A stretch of 11,861 nucleotides of DNA, taken from positions 1-11,861 of the forward strand of contig CAPZDM010000052.1 of NCBI GenBank assembly GCA_948745425.1, given 5' to 3'. The position numbers were made by a program, and so were the translations under genes. Of this stretch, positions 1 through 5,330 are shown piece by piece (positions within the stretch are counted from its first letter, which is position 1; each line of letters opens with the position of its first letter). The DNA is from an uncultured Clostridia bacterium. GTDB taxonomy: Bacteria > Bacillota > Clostridia > TANB77 > CAG-508. The notes under the pieces are model-generated. The model did no database searches. It saw nothing but the letters and a program-made list of their open reading frames with translations, and was not told where the DNA came from.

Positions 1-51
1 ATGCCCTTTTTCCATTATTTTGGTTTTATTTTGTTAAATTTTTCTTTCAAA

Positions 52-213
52 CTAAAACCCCATATATGTTGTCAAATTTGCTTGAGGGTCTGCATCTACT
101 ACTAATACCTTTTTACCATTATTTGCTAATGCTATACCTAAGCTAAAAGCCGTTGTTGTTTTGCCTACTCCACCTTTTTGGTTAGCTATTGCTATTGTCT
201 TACATTTTGTCAT
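52..213 (-). pseudogene. parA: ParA/Soj-type partition ATPase, N-terminal stub
   Basis: The 53-residue reading frame holds the start of a ParA/MinD-family P-loop ATPase, the class that segregates plasmids and integrative elements. A deviant Walker A motif, KGGVGKTT, lies at residues 13-20, and the DADPQANLTT stretch around residues 40-49 matches the Walker A' region. A stop (TAG) follows MGF at residue 53, whereas whole ParA proteins have about 250-280 residues. The start is well set: AAGGAGG lies about 8 nt before the ATG. The opening MTKCKTIAIANQKGGVGKTT is typical of ParA proteins on conjugative elements of Firmicutes. The part below position 52 does not read on as ParA in any frame I could follow, so this looks like a truncated remnant, although the window edge limits the view. 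Confidence 0.75.
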
Positions 214-240
214 CTGTTTTTCCTCCTTCCTTTTAAATTT

Positions 241-275
241 AGTCTTTGTTTATAAAAGACTATGTAACATTTCAA
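241..275 (-). promoter_or_regulatory. Possible parA promoter overlapped by an inverted repeat
   Basis: On the minus strand TTGAAA (270-275) and TATAAA (249-254) stand 15 bp apart, a short spacer, upstream of the parA start. A 7-bp perfect inverted repeat (AGTCTTT at 241-247, AAAGACT at 255-261) brackets the -10 element and could be an operator, as ParA genes are often autoregulated. Both calls rest on sequence pattern alone. Confidence 0.3.
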
Positions 276-284
276 ATGAAATGG

Positions 285-318
285 AAAAAGCGAATTAATT
301 TAAAATATCAACTCGCTT
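285..318 (-). terminator. Rho-independent terminator
   Basis: The arms 288-296 and 310-318 form a 9-bp stem in the minus-strand RNA (one G-U pair) with a 13-nt loop, followed by five U (plus-strand A 285-289). It lies about 95 nt past the stop of the 99-aa gene at 413-712 and before parA. Confidence 0.5.
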
Positions 319-412
319 CTATATGTCATTATCTTATATCTTCTTTTGTTTTTCATTTATCAAAATATACTTTATAATTTATTATCAATTAATACAAATG
401 TATAAAGTAATA

Positions 413-712
413 TTATCGTACATCTCTATTTTTATTGTGCTTTTTTTCATATTCTTTTCTAATTCTTGAATTGATTTTTGTTGCATTATTATCGTCATAT
501 TCTTTATCTATTGATACTTTTCCTTTTTCTAAAAAATCCTTTGAAAGAATAAACTCTCCTGTATCTAAAAATTCATATCTACCCTCTTTATCTTTGCCAA
601 CATACATTGCAGTAACAGGTATATTACAATTACTAGAAATAGGAATATTTACTGTTAAAAAATTACCTATTTTTAAATTTTCTAAATAATCTATTGCCTC
701 ATCTTTTTGCAT
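413..712 (-). CDS. Small hypothetical protein, 99 aa
   Basis: I do not recognise a family. The start MQKDEAIDYLENLK is chosen over an in-frame ATG 36 nt upstream because AAGGAGG lies 9 nt before it. The N-terminal half looks like a compact alpha/beta domain (an amphipathic helix near residues 3-13, then beta-like segments including TVNIPIS and VTAMYVGKDKEGRYEFLDTG). The last 25 residues are strongly basic and charged (RIRKEYEKKHNKNRDVR), which could bind nucleic acid. There is no signal peptide or membrane segment, so it should be cytoplasmic. It sits between a 30-aa acidic gene and a parA remnant, a context like the accessory genes of integrative elements. Hairpins on both sides suggest a short transcript of its own. 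Confidence 0.7.
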   Translation of the reverse strand: MQKDEAIDYLENLKIGNFLTVNIPISSNCNIPVTAMYVGKDKEGRYEFLDTGEFILSKDFLEKGKVSIDKEYDDNNATKINSRIRKEYEKKHNKNRDVR

Positions 713-735
713 AATATCATTCCTCCTTTTTGAAT

Positions 736-762
736 AAAAAAATAACAAGTTCTTAAAACTTG
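736..762 (-). terminator. Weak terminator or attenuator hairpin
   Basis: CAAGTT (746-751) and AACTTG (757-762) form a 6-bp stem with a 5-nt loop. In the minus-strand RNA it is followed by a U-rich tail (UUAUUUUUUU). It lies between the 30-aa gene and the ribosome binding site of the 99-aa gene, so it could end the first or attenuate the second. Confidence 0.35.
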
Positions 763-793
763 CTATAAAAAAATTATATATCTCATTTTTACA

Positions 794-886
794 TTAATTT
801 TCTTCTGGTAATACTTCTTTGCAAAAATCTTCTATTATATTTAATATCTCTTCATCATCTGAAAAATCATTTATTTTTTCGTCCAT
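794..886 (-). CDS. Acidic micro-protein, 30 aa
   Basis: This short frame runs MDEKINDFSDDEEILNIIED and then a further 10 residues to a TAA stop. A GGAGG motif lies 5 nt before the ATG, as good as those of the large genes nearby, which is the main reason to call it. The product is very acidic (about 12 Asp/Glu against 2 Lys) and probably mostly helical, with no membrane segment. I know no family for it. Small acidic proteins next to basic ones on mobile elements are sometimes partners or DNA mimics, and the following 99-aa gene has a basic tail, but that link is speculation. Confidence 0.5.
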   Translation of the reverse strand: MDEKINDFSDDEEILNIIEDFCKEVLPEEN

Positions 887-960
887 AACTACCTCCATAT
901 TTTATCTATTTTTCATTACACGAATTTTACACGAATTCGGTCACAAACTTTTTTTGTTTA

Positions 961-1024
961 TTTAGTTTTATTTAGTTTTTTTAGGCTTATTTAGTCATTT
1001 TTTACTAAACTAAATAAAACTAAA
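961..1024. repeat. 18-bp perfect inverted repeat in TTTAG-rich DNA (copy 1)
   Basis: TTTAGTTTTATTTAGTTT at 961-978 is inverted exactly at 1007-1024 around a 28-nt spacer that carries further TTTAG/CTAAA units. It can fold on either strand. In the minus-strand direction it begins just after the stop of the uvrB fragment, so it may stop transcription or serve as an element end or protein binding site. Confidence 0.6.
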
Positions 1025-1339
1025 AAGGACTAAAAGTGGCTAAATAACGCCATTCTTGGTGTTGGTCGTAATAGCTAACAAAATATTCAACACTGTTCTC
1101 TGGGAAGAACTCCTTGAATTCACTATAAAGTTGACCGTGCTAATGTTTTGTTATGGGCAAGTACGAGGGTTGGTTTTTGCACTTTTTGTATAATATTTGC
1201 CATTGTAAAAGTTTTTCCGTGAGCCTGTAACTCCTAGAAGTGTCTGGAATTTCTTACCTTCCATTATTCCTTTACTAAGATATTCTATTGCCTTTGGTTG
1301 GTCGCCTGTTGGCTTATAATCTGATACTAATTCAAACAT
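1020..1339 (-). pseudogene. uvrB: UvrB 5' fragment, copy 1, with two +1 shifts at CGG
   Basis: This encodes the first ~95 residues of the excinuclease ABC subunit B (the helicase-like damage-verification subunit of nucleotide excision repair; about 660 aa when whole). The start MFELVSDYKPTGDQPKAI has AAGGAGG 4 nt upstream. Two extra bases break the frame, both as a C before GG: TCA-CGG-AAA inside Walker A (1217-1219), which turns GSGKT into SRKNF, and GCA-CGG-TCA (1135-1137) in LA-GQLYSEF. Skipping the C at both sites gives 105 codons through FVSYYD, then a non-UvrB tail (QHQEWRYLATFSPF) and TAG at 1020-1022. In the uncorrected frame it ends at 1151. Call it a fragment or pseudogene unless CGG is bypassed. 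It is clearly not a working UvrB, as the helicase domains 2-6 and UVR domain are absent. Confidence 0.8.
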
Positions 1340-1403
1340 TTTTCCTCCTTTTGCTGAGGCTGTTAAGGCTCTGCCTGTTACAGCGTCAGTATGCATGGCA
1401 CTT

Positions 1404-1437
1404 AGTTACTGTTCAATCTTTGATTGTTACAGTAACT
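1404..1437. repeat. Strong hairpin inside the element
   Basis: AGTTACTGT (1404-1412) pairs with ACAGTAACT (1429-1437), and CAATC (1414-1418) with GATTG (1422-1426), around a 3-nt loop with a small bulge. It is present only in copy 1, between the uvrB fragment and the right terminal repeat. There is no U-run, so a terminator is unlikely. A folded-DNA recognition site is possible. Confidence 0.5.
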
Positions 1438-1537
1438 TATGTGGTGTTAGCTGTGACCGATAAAAATGACATCTATCAACCACGAAAATTCGTGTAATTG
1501 GTATTTTTAAAATTTAAAATTCTTCACGTAAAATGAC

Positions 1538-1563
1538 TTTACACGAATTAGGTCACAAACTTT
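1538..1563. repeat. Third, solitary copy of the element end motif
   Basis: TTTACACGAATT-A-GGTCACAAACTTT matches the left ends of both long repeats (927-952 and 3716-3741) with at most two differences and in the same orientation. It sits 6 nt beyond the stop of the oxidoreductase gene. It may be a left-over end from a lost copy or an earlier insertion. Confidence 0.6.
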
Positions 1564-1569
1564 ATATTT

Positions 1570-2547
1570 TTATATCTGTTTTCTCATATCTTCAATTAAT
1601 TTTAGTGCTAATATTCCATCATCAATATTAGTATCACAGATAGCTGTTTTGTCATTATTAAAATAATACTTTACAAAATCTTCAACTTCGTTTTTATATA
1701 GATTTTCTTGAACATAATCTATTTTTTCTTCGCCCTCATCGGTTTTTATAATAATTTGTTTAATAGCTTTTTCTGACATTGCTCCATATACTTCTATACT
1801 ACCTTTAGTTCCATATATAAGTAAATGATTTCCAGCATAAGGCATAATATGTGAAGAATTTATAGTAGCATCTTTATCTTTATATATCATCATCATTGTT
1901 TCATTGCCATATGTTTCTTTAAAACTATTTAATCTACTATTTCCTATTACTTTTTCTGGTATTCCAAATAGTCCTATTATAAAGTCTATTACATGTATTC
2001 CATTATCCGAAAAAGTTCCTCCTCCACCTAAGTTTTTATCTAATTTCCATACTGATGATGCTGCTTGTGGTTTTATTGCAAATCCCCATTGTCCCCAACA
2101 GCTTACTACATCTCCTATTTTTTGAGAATTTATCATTTTCTTTATATCCATAAATGCTTTTTGATGTCTAAGATGATGTGCTATCATAATAGGTATATTC
2201 TTTTCTTGTACTAGTTTTTTTATTTCTAATGCTTCTTTATAGTCTCTTGCTAATGGTTTTTCACAAATAATTGGTTTGTTTGTTTTTATACACTCTTTAA
2301 TTGTATCTAGATGCATAAAAGGTGGATTTGCTATATATATTAAATCAAATTCTTCGTTTTTAAGGATTTCACTTATATCAGTATAATAATTCTTTATATT
2401 ATATTCTTTACATATACTTTTTAACTTTTCTCCATTTCTCGATTGTATTGCTACAATTTCGCAAATTTCAGAATCTTTCATTGCTGGAATTGTCCTTTTA
2501 TATCCACTTCCATTTGCTCCAATTATAATCATTTTCTTTTTTATCAT
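1570..2547 (-). CDS. Gfo/Idh/MocA-family NAD(P)-dependent oxidoreductase
   Basis: This 325-aa protein has the two-domain layout and usual length of the Gfo/Idh/MocA family, which mostly oxidise or reduce sugars and cyclitols. The Rossmann half begins with IIIGANGSG (residues 7-15), a slight variant of GxGxxG. The CEKP motif (95-98) supplies the lysine usually involved in cofactor and substrate binding. The C-terminal half has the signature GGGGTFSDNGIHVIDF (174-189), in which Asp181 and His185 match the typical catalytic positions. The start has GGAGG 6 nt upstream. It follows the DUF1016 gene by 33 nt and is probably co-transcribed. No sugar genes adjoin it, so the substrate cannot be inferred. 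The pair is enclosed by the long direct repeats, which suggests acquisition as a cassette. Confidence 0.85.
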   Translation of the reverse strand: MIKKKMIIIGANGSGYKRTIPAMKDSEICEIVAIQSRNGEKLKSICKEYNIKNYYTDISEILKNEEFDLIYIANPPFMHLDTIKECIKTNKPIICEKPLARDYKEALEIKKLVQEKNIPIMIAHHLRHQKAFMDIKKMINSQKIGDVVSCWGQWGFAIKPQAASSVWKLDKNLGGGGTFSDNGIHVIDFIIGLFGIPEKVIGNSRLNSFKETYGNETMMMIYKDKDATINSSHIMPYAGNHLLIYGTKGSIEVYGAMSEKAIKQIIIKTDEGEEKIDYVQENLYKNEVEDFVKYYFNNDKTAICDTNIDDGILALKLIEDMRKQI

Positions 2548-2580
2548 AATTTCCCTCCATAACTATAAAATATCTTTTCT

Positions 2581-3612
2581 TTAATTATTTTCATTCAATT
2601 CCAAGTTTTTCTTTTCTTCTTCTACTGCTTCTATTAGTTCCTGCTCAGTAGGTAAATGTAACTTATACTCTGATGAAAATATACTATCATTATTTTCTGG
2701 TAATGTATATTTTACTACTGTTTCATTTTTTTCCGCACTTAATAATATACCAACTGTTTTATTTTCTTCACTACTTTTTATGTCTCTATCATAATAATTA
2801 ACATACATTTGCATTTGTCCGATATCCTGATGCGTAATCTTTCCAATTTTTAAATCAATAATTACAAAGCATTTAAGCAATCTGTTATAGAATACTAAAT
2901 CTGGATAAAAGTGTTCTTCTTCCATCGTTATTCTAACTTGACTTCCAACAAACATGAAACCTTTCCCAAGTTCTAATAAAAATTCTTTTAAGTGTTCAAG
3001 TATATTCTTTTCTAAATCTGACTCTAAATATTTGGTATTCTCTTTTATGTCTAAAAATTCAAGTACAAATGGATCTTTTACTAAATCTTTTCCTGTTTTT
3101 AACACTTGTCCTTTTTCTGCTAGTTCAAGTACTTTTTCTTTATCTTTTGATAAAGCTAATCTTTCGTACAATAATGAATTTTTTTGCCTTTGTAATTCTC
3201 TAACACTCCATCTAGAATTTATTGTTTCTTTTAAATAAAATTTTCTTTTCGGTTCTTCTTCAATTTTAATTAGTTCTAAATAATGAGACCAACTTAATTT
3301 CGACGACACTGTTGTCGAAATTGGAAAACATATATAAAACTTGCGCATTCGTTCTAAATTTCTTTCAGAAAATCCTTTGCCAAATTCATTTGTGAGTTTT
3401 TCTGATAACTTTTCTAAAACAGCGTCACCATAAGTTGCTCTTTCATCTCCCTGTTGAATTTCCATTATAATTTTTCCAATGCTCCAGTATAAATTTAACA
3501 TTTCTGTATTTACTGTACTATAGACTCTATTTCTACTACTATTTATTAAATCTTTTATTTCTTCAAATATTGGGTTTACATTTTCATCAAACAAATTTAG
3601 TTCATTAGCCAT
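2581..3612 (-). CDS. DUF1016/YhcG-type PD-(D/E)XK nuclease-like protein
   Basis: The 343-aa protein has the DUF1016 two-part design. A helical N-terminal domain covers about residues 15-145, with typical blocks LYWSIGKII, GFSERNLERMRKFY, KLSWSHYLELI and INSRWSVRELQRQ. A nuclease-like C-terminal domain covers about 200-330. Active-site candidates are all visible: Asp238 in FYPDLVFY, Asp253 and Lys255 in VIIDLKIGK (most relatives have ELK), and the GQMQMY motif near 265-270. The length matches intact relatives. Members of this family occur in phage-defence and mobile-element settings, but their target is not settled. The start lies 8 nt after AGAGAGGTG, and an extended -10 promoter lies upstream. 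A near-perfect 27-bp palindrome sits inside the coding region at 3296-3322. Confidence 0.9.
   Translation of the reverse strand: MANELNLFDENVNPIFEEIKDLINSSRNRVYSTVNTEMLNLYWSIGKIIMEIQQGDERATYGDAVLEKLSEKLTNEFGKGFSERNLERMRKFYICFPISTTVSSKLSWSHYLELIKIEEEPKRKFYLKETINSRWSVRELQRQKNSLLYERLALSKDKEKVLELAEKGQVLKTGKDLVKDPFVLEFLDIKENTKYLESDLEKNILEHLKEFLLELGKGFMFVGSQVRITMEEEHFYPDLVFYNRLLKCFVIIDLKIGKITHQDIGQMQMYVNYYDRDIKSSEENKTVGILLSAEKNETVVKYTLPENNDSIFSSEYKLHLPTEQELIEAVEEEKKNLELNENN
3296..3322. repeat. Near-perfect 27-bp palindrome within the DUF1016 gene
   Basis: The arms AATTTCGAC (3296-3304) and GTCGAAATT (3314-3322) are exact inverse copies. The 9-nt centre GACACTGTT is itself nearly symmetric. It encodes part of ISTTVSSKLSWS, between two conserved helical blocks, and keeps the frame. 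Confidence 0.6.
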
Positions 3613-3640
3613 TATTTATACACCTCTCTTTTTATTTTGC

Positions 3641-3669
3641 ATTATATCAAATTTATACTATGTTTAAAA
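3641..3669 (-). promoter_or_regulatory. Extended -10 promoter for the DUF1016/oxidoreductase pair
   Basis: The minus strand reads TGATATAAT, an extended -10 with TATAAT at 3641-3646. A weak -35 (TTTTAA, 3664-3669) lies 17 bp upstream. The start codon at 3612 follows about 29 nt after the -10. Confidence 0.6.
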
Positions 3670-3749
3670 TACTTTTCTTCATGCTCATTCATTAAAAATA
3701 AGTTTTACACGAATTTTACACGAATTCAGTCACAAACTTTTTTTGTTTG

Positions 3750-3813
3750 TTTAGTTTTATTTAGTTTTTTTAGGCTTATTTAATCATTTTTCATTAAACT
3801 AAATAAAACTAAA
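3750..3813. repeat. 18-bp perfect inverted repeat in TTTAG-rich DNA (copy 2)
   Basis: Both 18-nt arms are unchanged from copy 1, although the spacer between them has three substitutions. A conserved stem with a drifting loop hints at a structural or binding role. Confidence 0.6.
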
Positions 3814-4127
3814 ATGGACTAAAAGTAGCTAAATAAAGCCGTTCTTGGTGTTGGTCATAATAGCTAACAAAATACTCAACACTGTTCTCTGGAAAGAACT
3901 CTTTGAATTCACTATAAAGTTGACCGTGCTAATGTTTTGTTATGGGCAAGTACGAGTGTTGGTTTTTGCACTTTTTGTATAATATTTGCCATTGTAAAAG
4001 TTTTTCCTGAACCTGTAACACCTAGAAGTGTCTGGAATTTCTTTCCTTCCATTATTCCTTTACTAAGATATTCTATTGCTTTTGGTTGATCTCCTGTAGG
4101 TTTGTATTCAGAATGTATTTTAAACAT
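3809..4127 (-). pseudogene. uvrB: UvrB 5' fragment, copy 2, with one +1 shift at CGG
   Basis: MFKIHSEYKPTGDQPKAI opens a second UvrB N-terminal fragment. Here Walker A is intact (GVTGSGKTFTMAN, residues 36-48) and the frame is open to HNKTLA, where the same GCA-CGG-TCA site as in copy 1 (3924-3926) shifts it. Uncorrected, it stops at 3912 after 71 aa. With the C skipped it reads GQLYSEFKEFFPENSVEYFVSYYD, then the non-UvrB tail and TAG, 105 codons in all. The ribosome site is AAAGGAG, 8 nt before the ATG. From codon 8 to the tail all differences from copy 1 are synonymous in the corrected frame. It cannot replace UvrB. A full uvrB elsewhere in the genome is expected. Confidence 0.8.
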
Positions 4128-4148
4128 TGCTAAATCTCCTTTCTATTG

Positions 4149-4171
4149 AAAACAAAATGCATAGCATTTTG
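4149..4171 (-). terminator. Terminator of the diaminopimelate dehydrogenase operon
   Basis: CAAAATGC (4153-4160) and GCATTTTG (4164-4171) make a perfect 8-bp stem with a 3-nt loop, followed in the minus-strand RNA by UUUU. It starts 8 nt after the stop of the 86-aa gene and lies only about 20 nt before the uvrB copy 2 start. Confidence 0.6.
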
Positions 4172-4179
4172 CATTTGTA

Positions 4180-4440
4180 CTATCTTATTGCTATCATTAG
4201 TTCATTATCTTGTACCATCCTATTAGCATTTTGATATTCAAATATTTCTCCTGTGAAATATACTTTATAACCTTTATTTTGAAAATAATCTTTACTTATT
4301 TTTAGTACTTGATTAACTTCTTGTTCATTTAAATTGTATTTTACTCTTAGTTCATAGAAGGTATATTTTACAAATCCCTCATTTTCTTCTTCTTTGTTAC
4401 TTATCAGTTCTATAATAAATTGTTTTAAATCCTTACACAT
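4180..4440 (-). CDS. Small hypothetical protein, 86 aa
   Basis: I do not recognise it. AGGAGTG lies 5 nt before the ATG. The sequence is highly charged, with helix-rich segments (residues 3-20 and about 38-55, LNEQEVNQVLKISKDYFQNKG), then a short beta-like hairpin (YKVYFTGEIFEY) and a C-terminal strand or helix (NELMIAIR). The helix-loop-helix plus hairpin order resembles a small winged-helix domain, but I see no diagnostic motif. It has no signal or membrane segment. It follows the broken DUF4362 gene by 36 nt and is ended by a hairpin terminator, so it is most likely the last gene of the diaminopimelate dehydrogenase transcript. Confidence 0.65.
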   Translation of the reverse strand: MCKDLKQFIIELISNKEEENEGFVKYTFYELRVKYNLNEQEVNQVLKISKDYFQNKGYKVYFTGEIFEYQNANRMVQDNELMIAIR

Positions 4441-4476
4441 AAAATCACTCCTATTTTTCTGTCATTATAGCATAGT

Positions 4477-5311
4477 TTATTTTGTTTCTTCATTGTCTAC
4501 AAATTTTGCATCAAGTAAATACCTAGCTATCTCAACATCTTTATATTTGTTTTCTTCTAATTCTGCATTAGAATATACTTTTAAAGATATTATTCCTACA
4601 TCAAAGTCTTTATCTTCTGTTACACATATTCCATAATATTCTCCAGGAATATCTGTATTAATAATTATATTGTTATATTGTTCCCAATATTTCATTGCAT
4701 CTTTATAATCCATATATTCTACTGTTTTTATTCTAGTTAAATCTGTAGCTAAAACATATCCTATTCCATCTATGTAATTATATCCCAAATTATATATACT
4801 TGCTTCTCCATTTGTTGTATATATTACGATTATTATTTCATCTGCTATTCTATTTGTTGAATTTATTTCTGTATTTCTAACAAATCTATCTAATACGTCT
4901 TTATTATAGACCTTTTCTTCCACACAATCATATACAAAATATCCTCTATTTGCTGCCTCTTTTGGCGAAATTCTTTTAGGTATACTTTCTAAATTTTCTT
5001 TGTAATATTTAGTTGCAGACTTTAATTGTATCTCGCCTTTAAAGTCTTCTGGTTTCATACTCCAACTTCCAAATTTAATTTCATCATAACCATTTAATTC
5101 ATTAAATGCTATTATTTTATATCCTAATCCAAGATATTCTGTTGTACCACCGGTCTCTTAGTGTATAACTTTTTATACAACATATAGGTAATTTTCCTTC
5201 TTGTACTCTTGAATAATCTATTTTATTAAATATGTATGATATTGCAACTAATATAAGGATTACTAACATAGCTATTATAAAAATATTTAATACTTTTTTT
5301 ACTATTTTCAT
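4477..5311 (-). pseudogene. Membrane-anchored DUF4362-like protein, split by a +1 shift at CGG
   Basis: Two adjacent frames form one gene. The first (from 5311) encodes a short basic start, a membrane helix (about residues 7-27) and YSRVQEGKLPICCIKSYTLRD. The second continues GGTTEYLGLGYKIIAFNELN through to 4477. They join by dropping one C at GAC-CGG-TGG (CGG at 5150-5152), giving 277 aa. Without this, translation stops at 5117 after 64 aa, or restarts at an ATG at 5058, which has no convincing ribosome site. The C-terminal region (about residues 110-200) resembles DUF4362, a domain of unknown role in Firmicute surface proteins. The body would lie outside the membrane. AAGGAAGG precedes the ATG, which is 19 nt after diaminopimelate dehydrogenase. 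It is either a recent pseudogene or a gene read by +1 shift. Confidence 0.75.
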
Positions 5312-5330
5312 TTATTACCTTCCTTCTAAT

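Larger units (their letters stand above)
916..1339. repeat. Long direct repeat, copy 1 (pairs with 3705-4127)
   Basis: By manual alignment this segment matches 3705-4127 with about 30 mismatches in 424 positions and a single 1-bp indel at 1219, roughly 93% identity. It runs from the ACACGAATT end motif through the TTTAG-rich inverted repeat to the uvrB start codon. Similarity ends at the uvrB ATG: the sequences upstream of the two starts are unrelated. Confidence 0.9.
915..1498. mobile_element. Putative non-autonomous element with 14-bp terminal inverted repeats
   Basis: ATTACACGAATTTT at 915-928 is repeated exactly in inverse at 1485-1498. A second inverted pair lies just inside: TCGGTCACA (937-945) against TGTGACCGA (1452-1460). 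The 584-bp unit encodes no transposase. It holds a uvrB 5' fragment, an 18-bp inverted repeat (961-978/1007-1024) and a strong hairpin (1404-1437). No clear target duplication is visible beyond a possible 2-bp AT. The structure fits a MITE-like or otherwise non-autonomous element, but the mobilising enzyme is unknown. Confidence 0.5.
3705..4127. repeat. Long direct repeat, copy 2 (pairs with 916-1339)
   Basis: It has the same order of parts as copy 1: doubled ACACGAATT end motif, T-rich hairpin, the 18-bp inverted repeat (3750-3767/3796-3813), and the uvrB fragment up to its ATG. The inverse 14-bp terminal repeat that closes copy 1 is not present beyond 4127, so this copy looks one-ended. Both copies point the same way, about 2.8 kb apart. 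Confidence 0.9.

Noticed and set aside
52..54. ParA stop as another CGG-type frameshift
   Set aside because: No CGG is near, and neither alternative frame beyond the stop resembles ParA, so it does not support the CGG pattern.
961..1045. CRISPR-like array of TTTAG units
   Set aside because: The units are very short, irregular and in both orientations, with no unique spacers of constant length.
1340..1396. N-terminal extension of uvrB copy 1 (MHTDAVTGRALTASAKGGK)
   Set aside because: The AAGGAGG motif used by the downstream ATG lies inside it, and copy 2 and UvrB proteins in general start at MF.
1288..1497. Plus-strand 69-aa frame across the uvrB fragment start and the element's right end
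   Set aside because: No ribosome site before its ATG, composition typical of an antisense shadow, and it ends in the terminal inverted repeat.
1521..1546. Terminator hairpin after the oxidoreductase gene (CGTGTAAA/TTTACGTG on the minus strand)
   Set aside because: The stem needs two wobble pairs, has no proper U-run, and overlaps the solitary element end, so I cannot support it as a terminator.
5058..5058. Independent start of a separate 193-aa gene at 5058
   Set aside because: There is no convincing ribosome site, and the upstream 31 codons in the same frame continue the family-like sequence to the CGG break, so it is part of the split gene.
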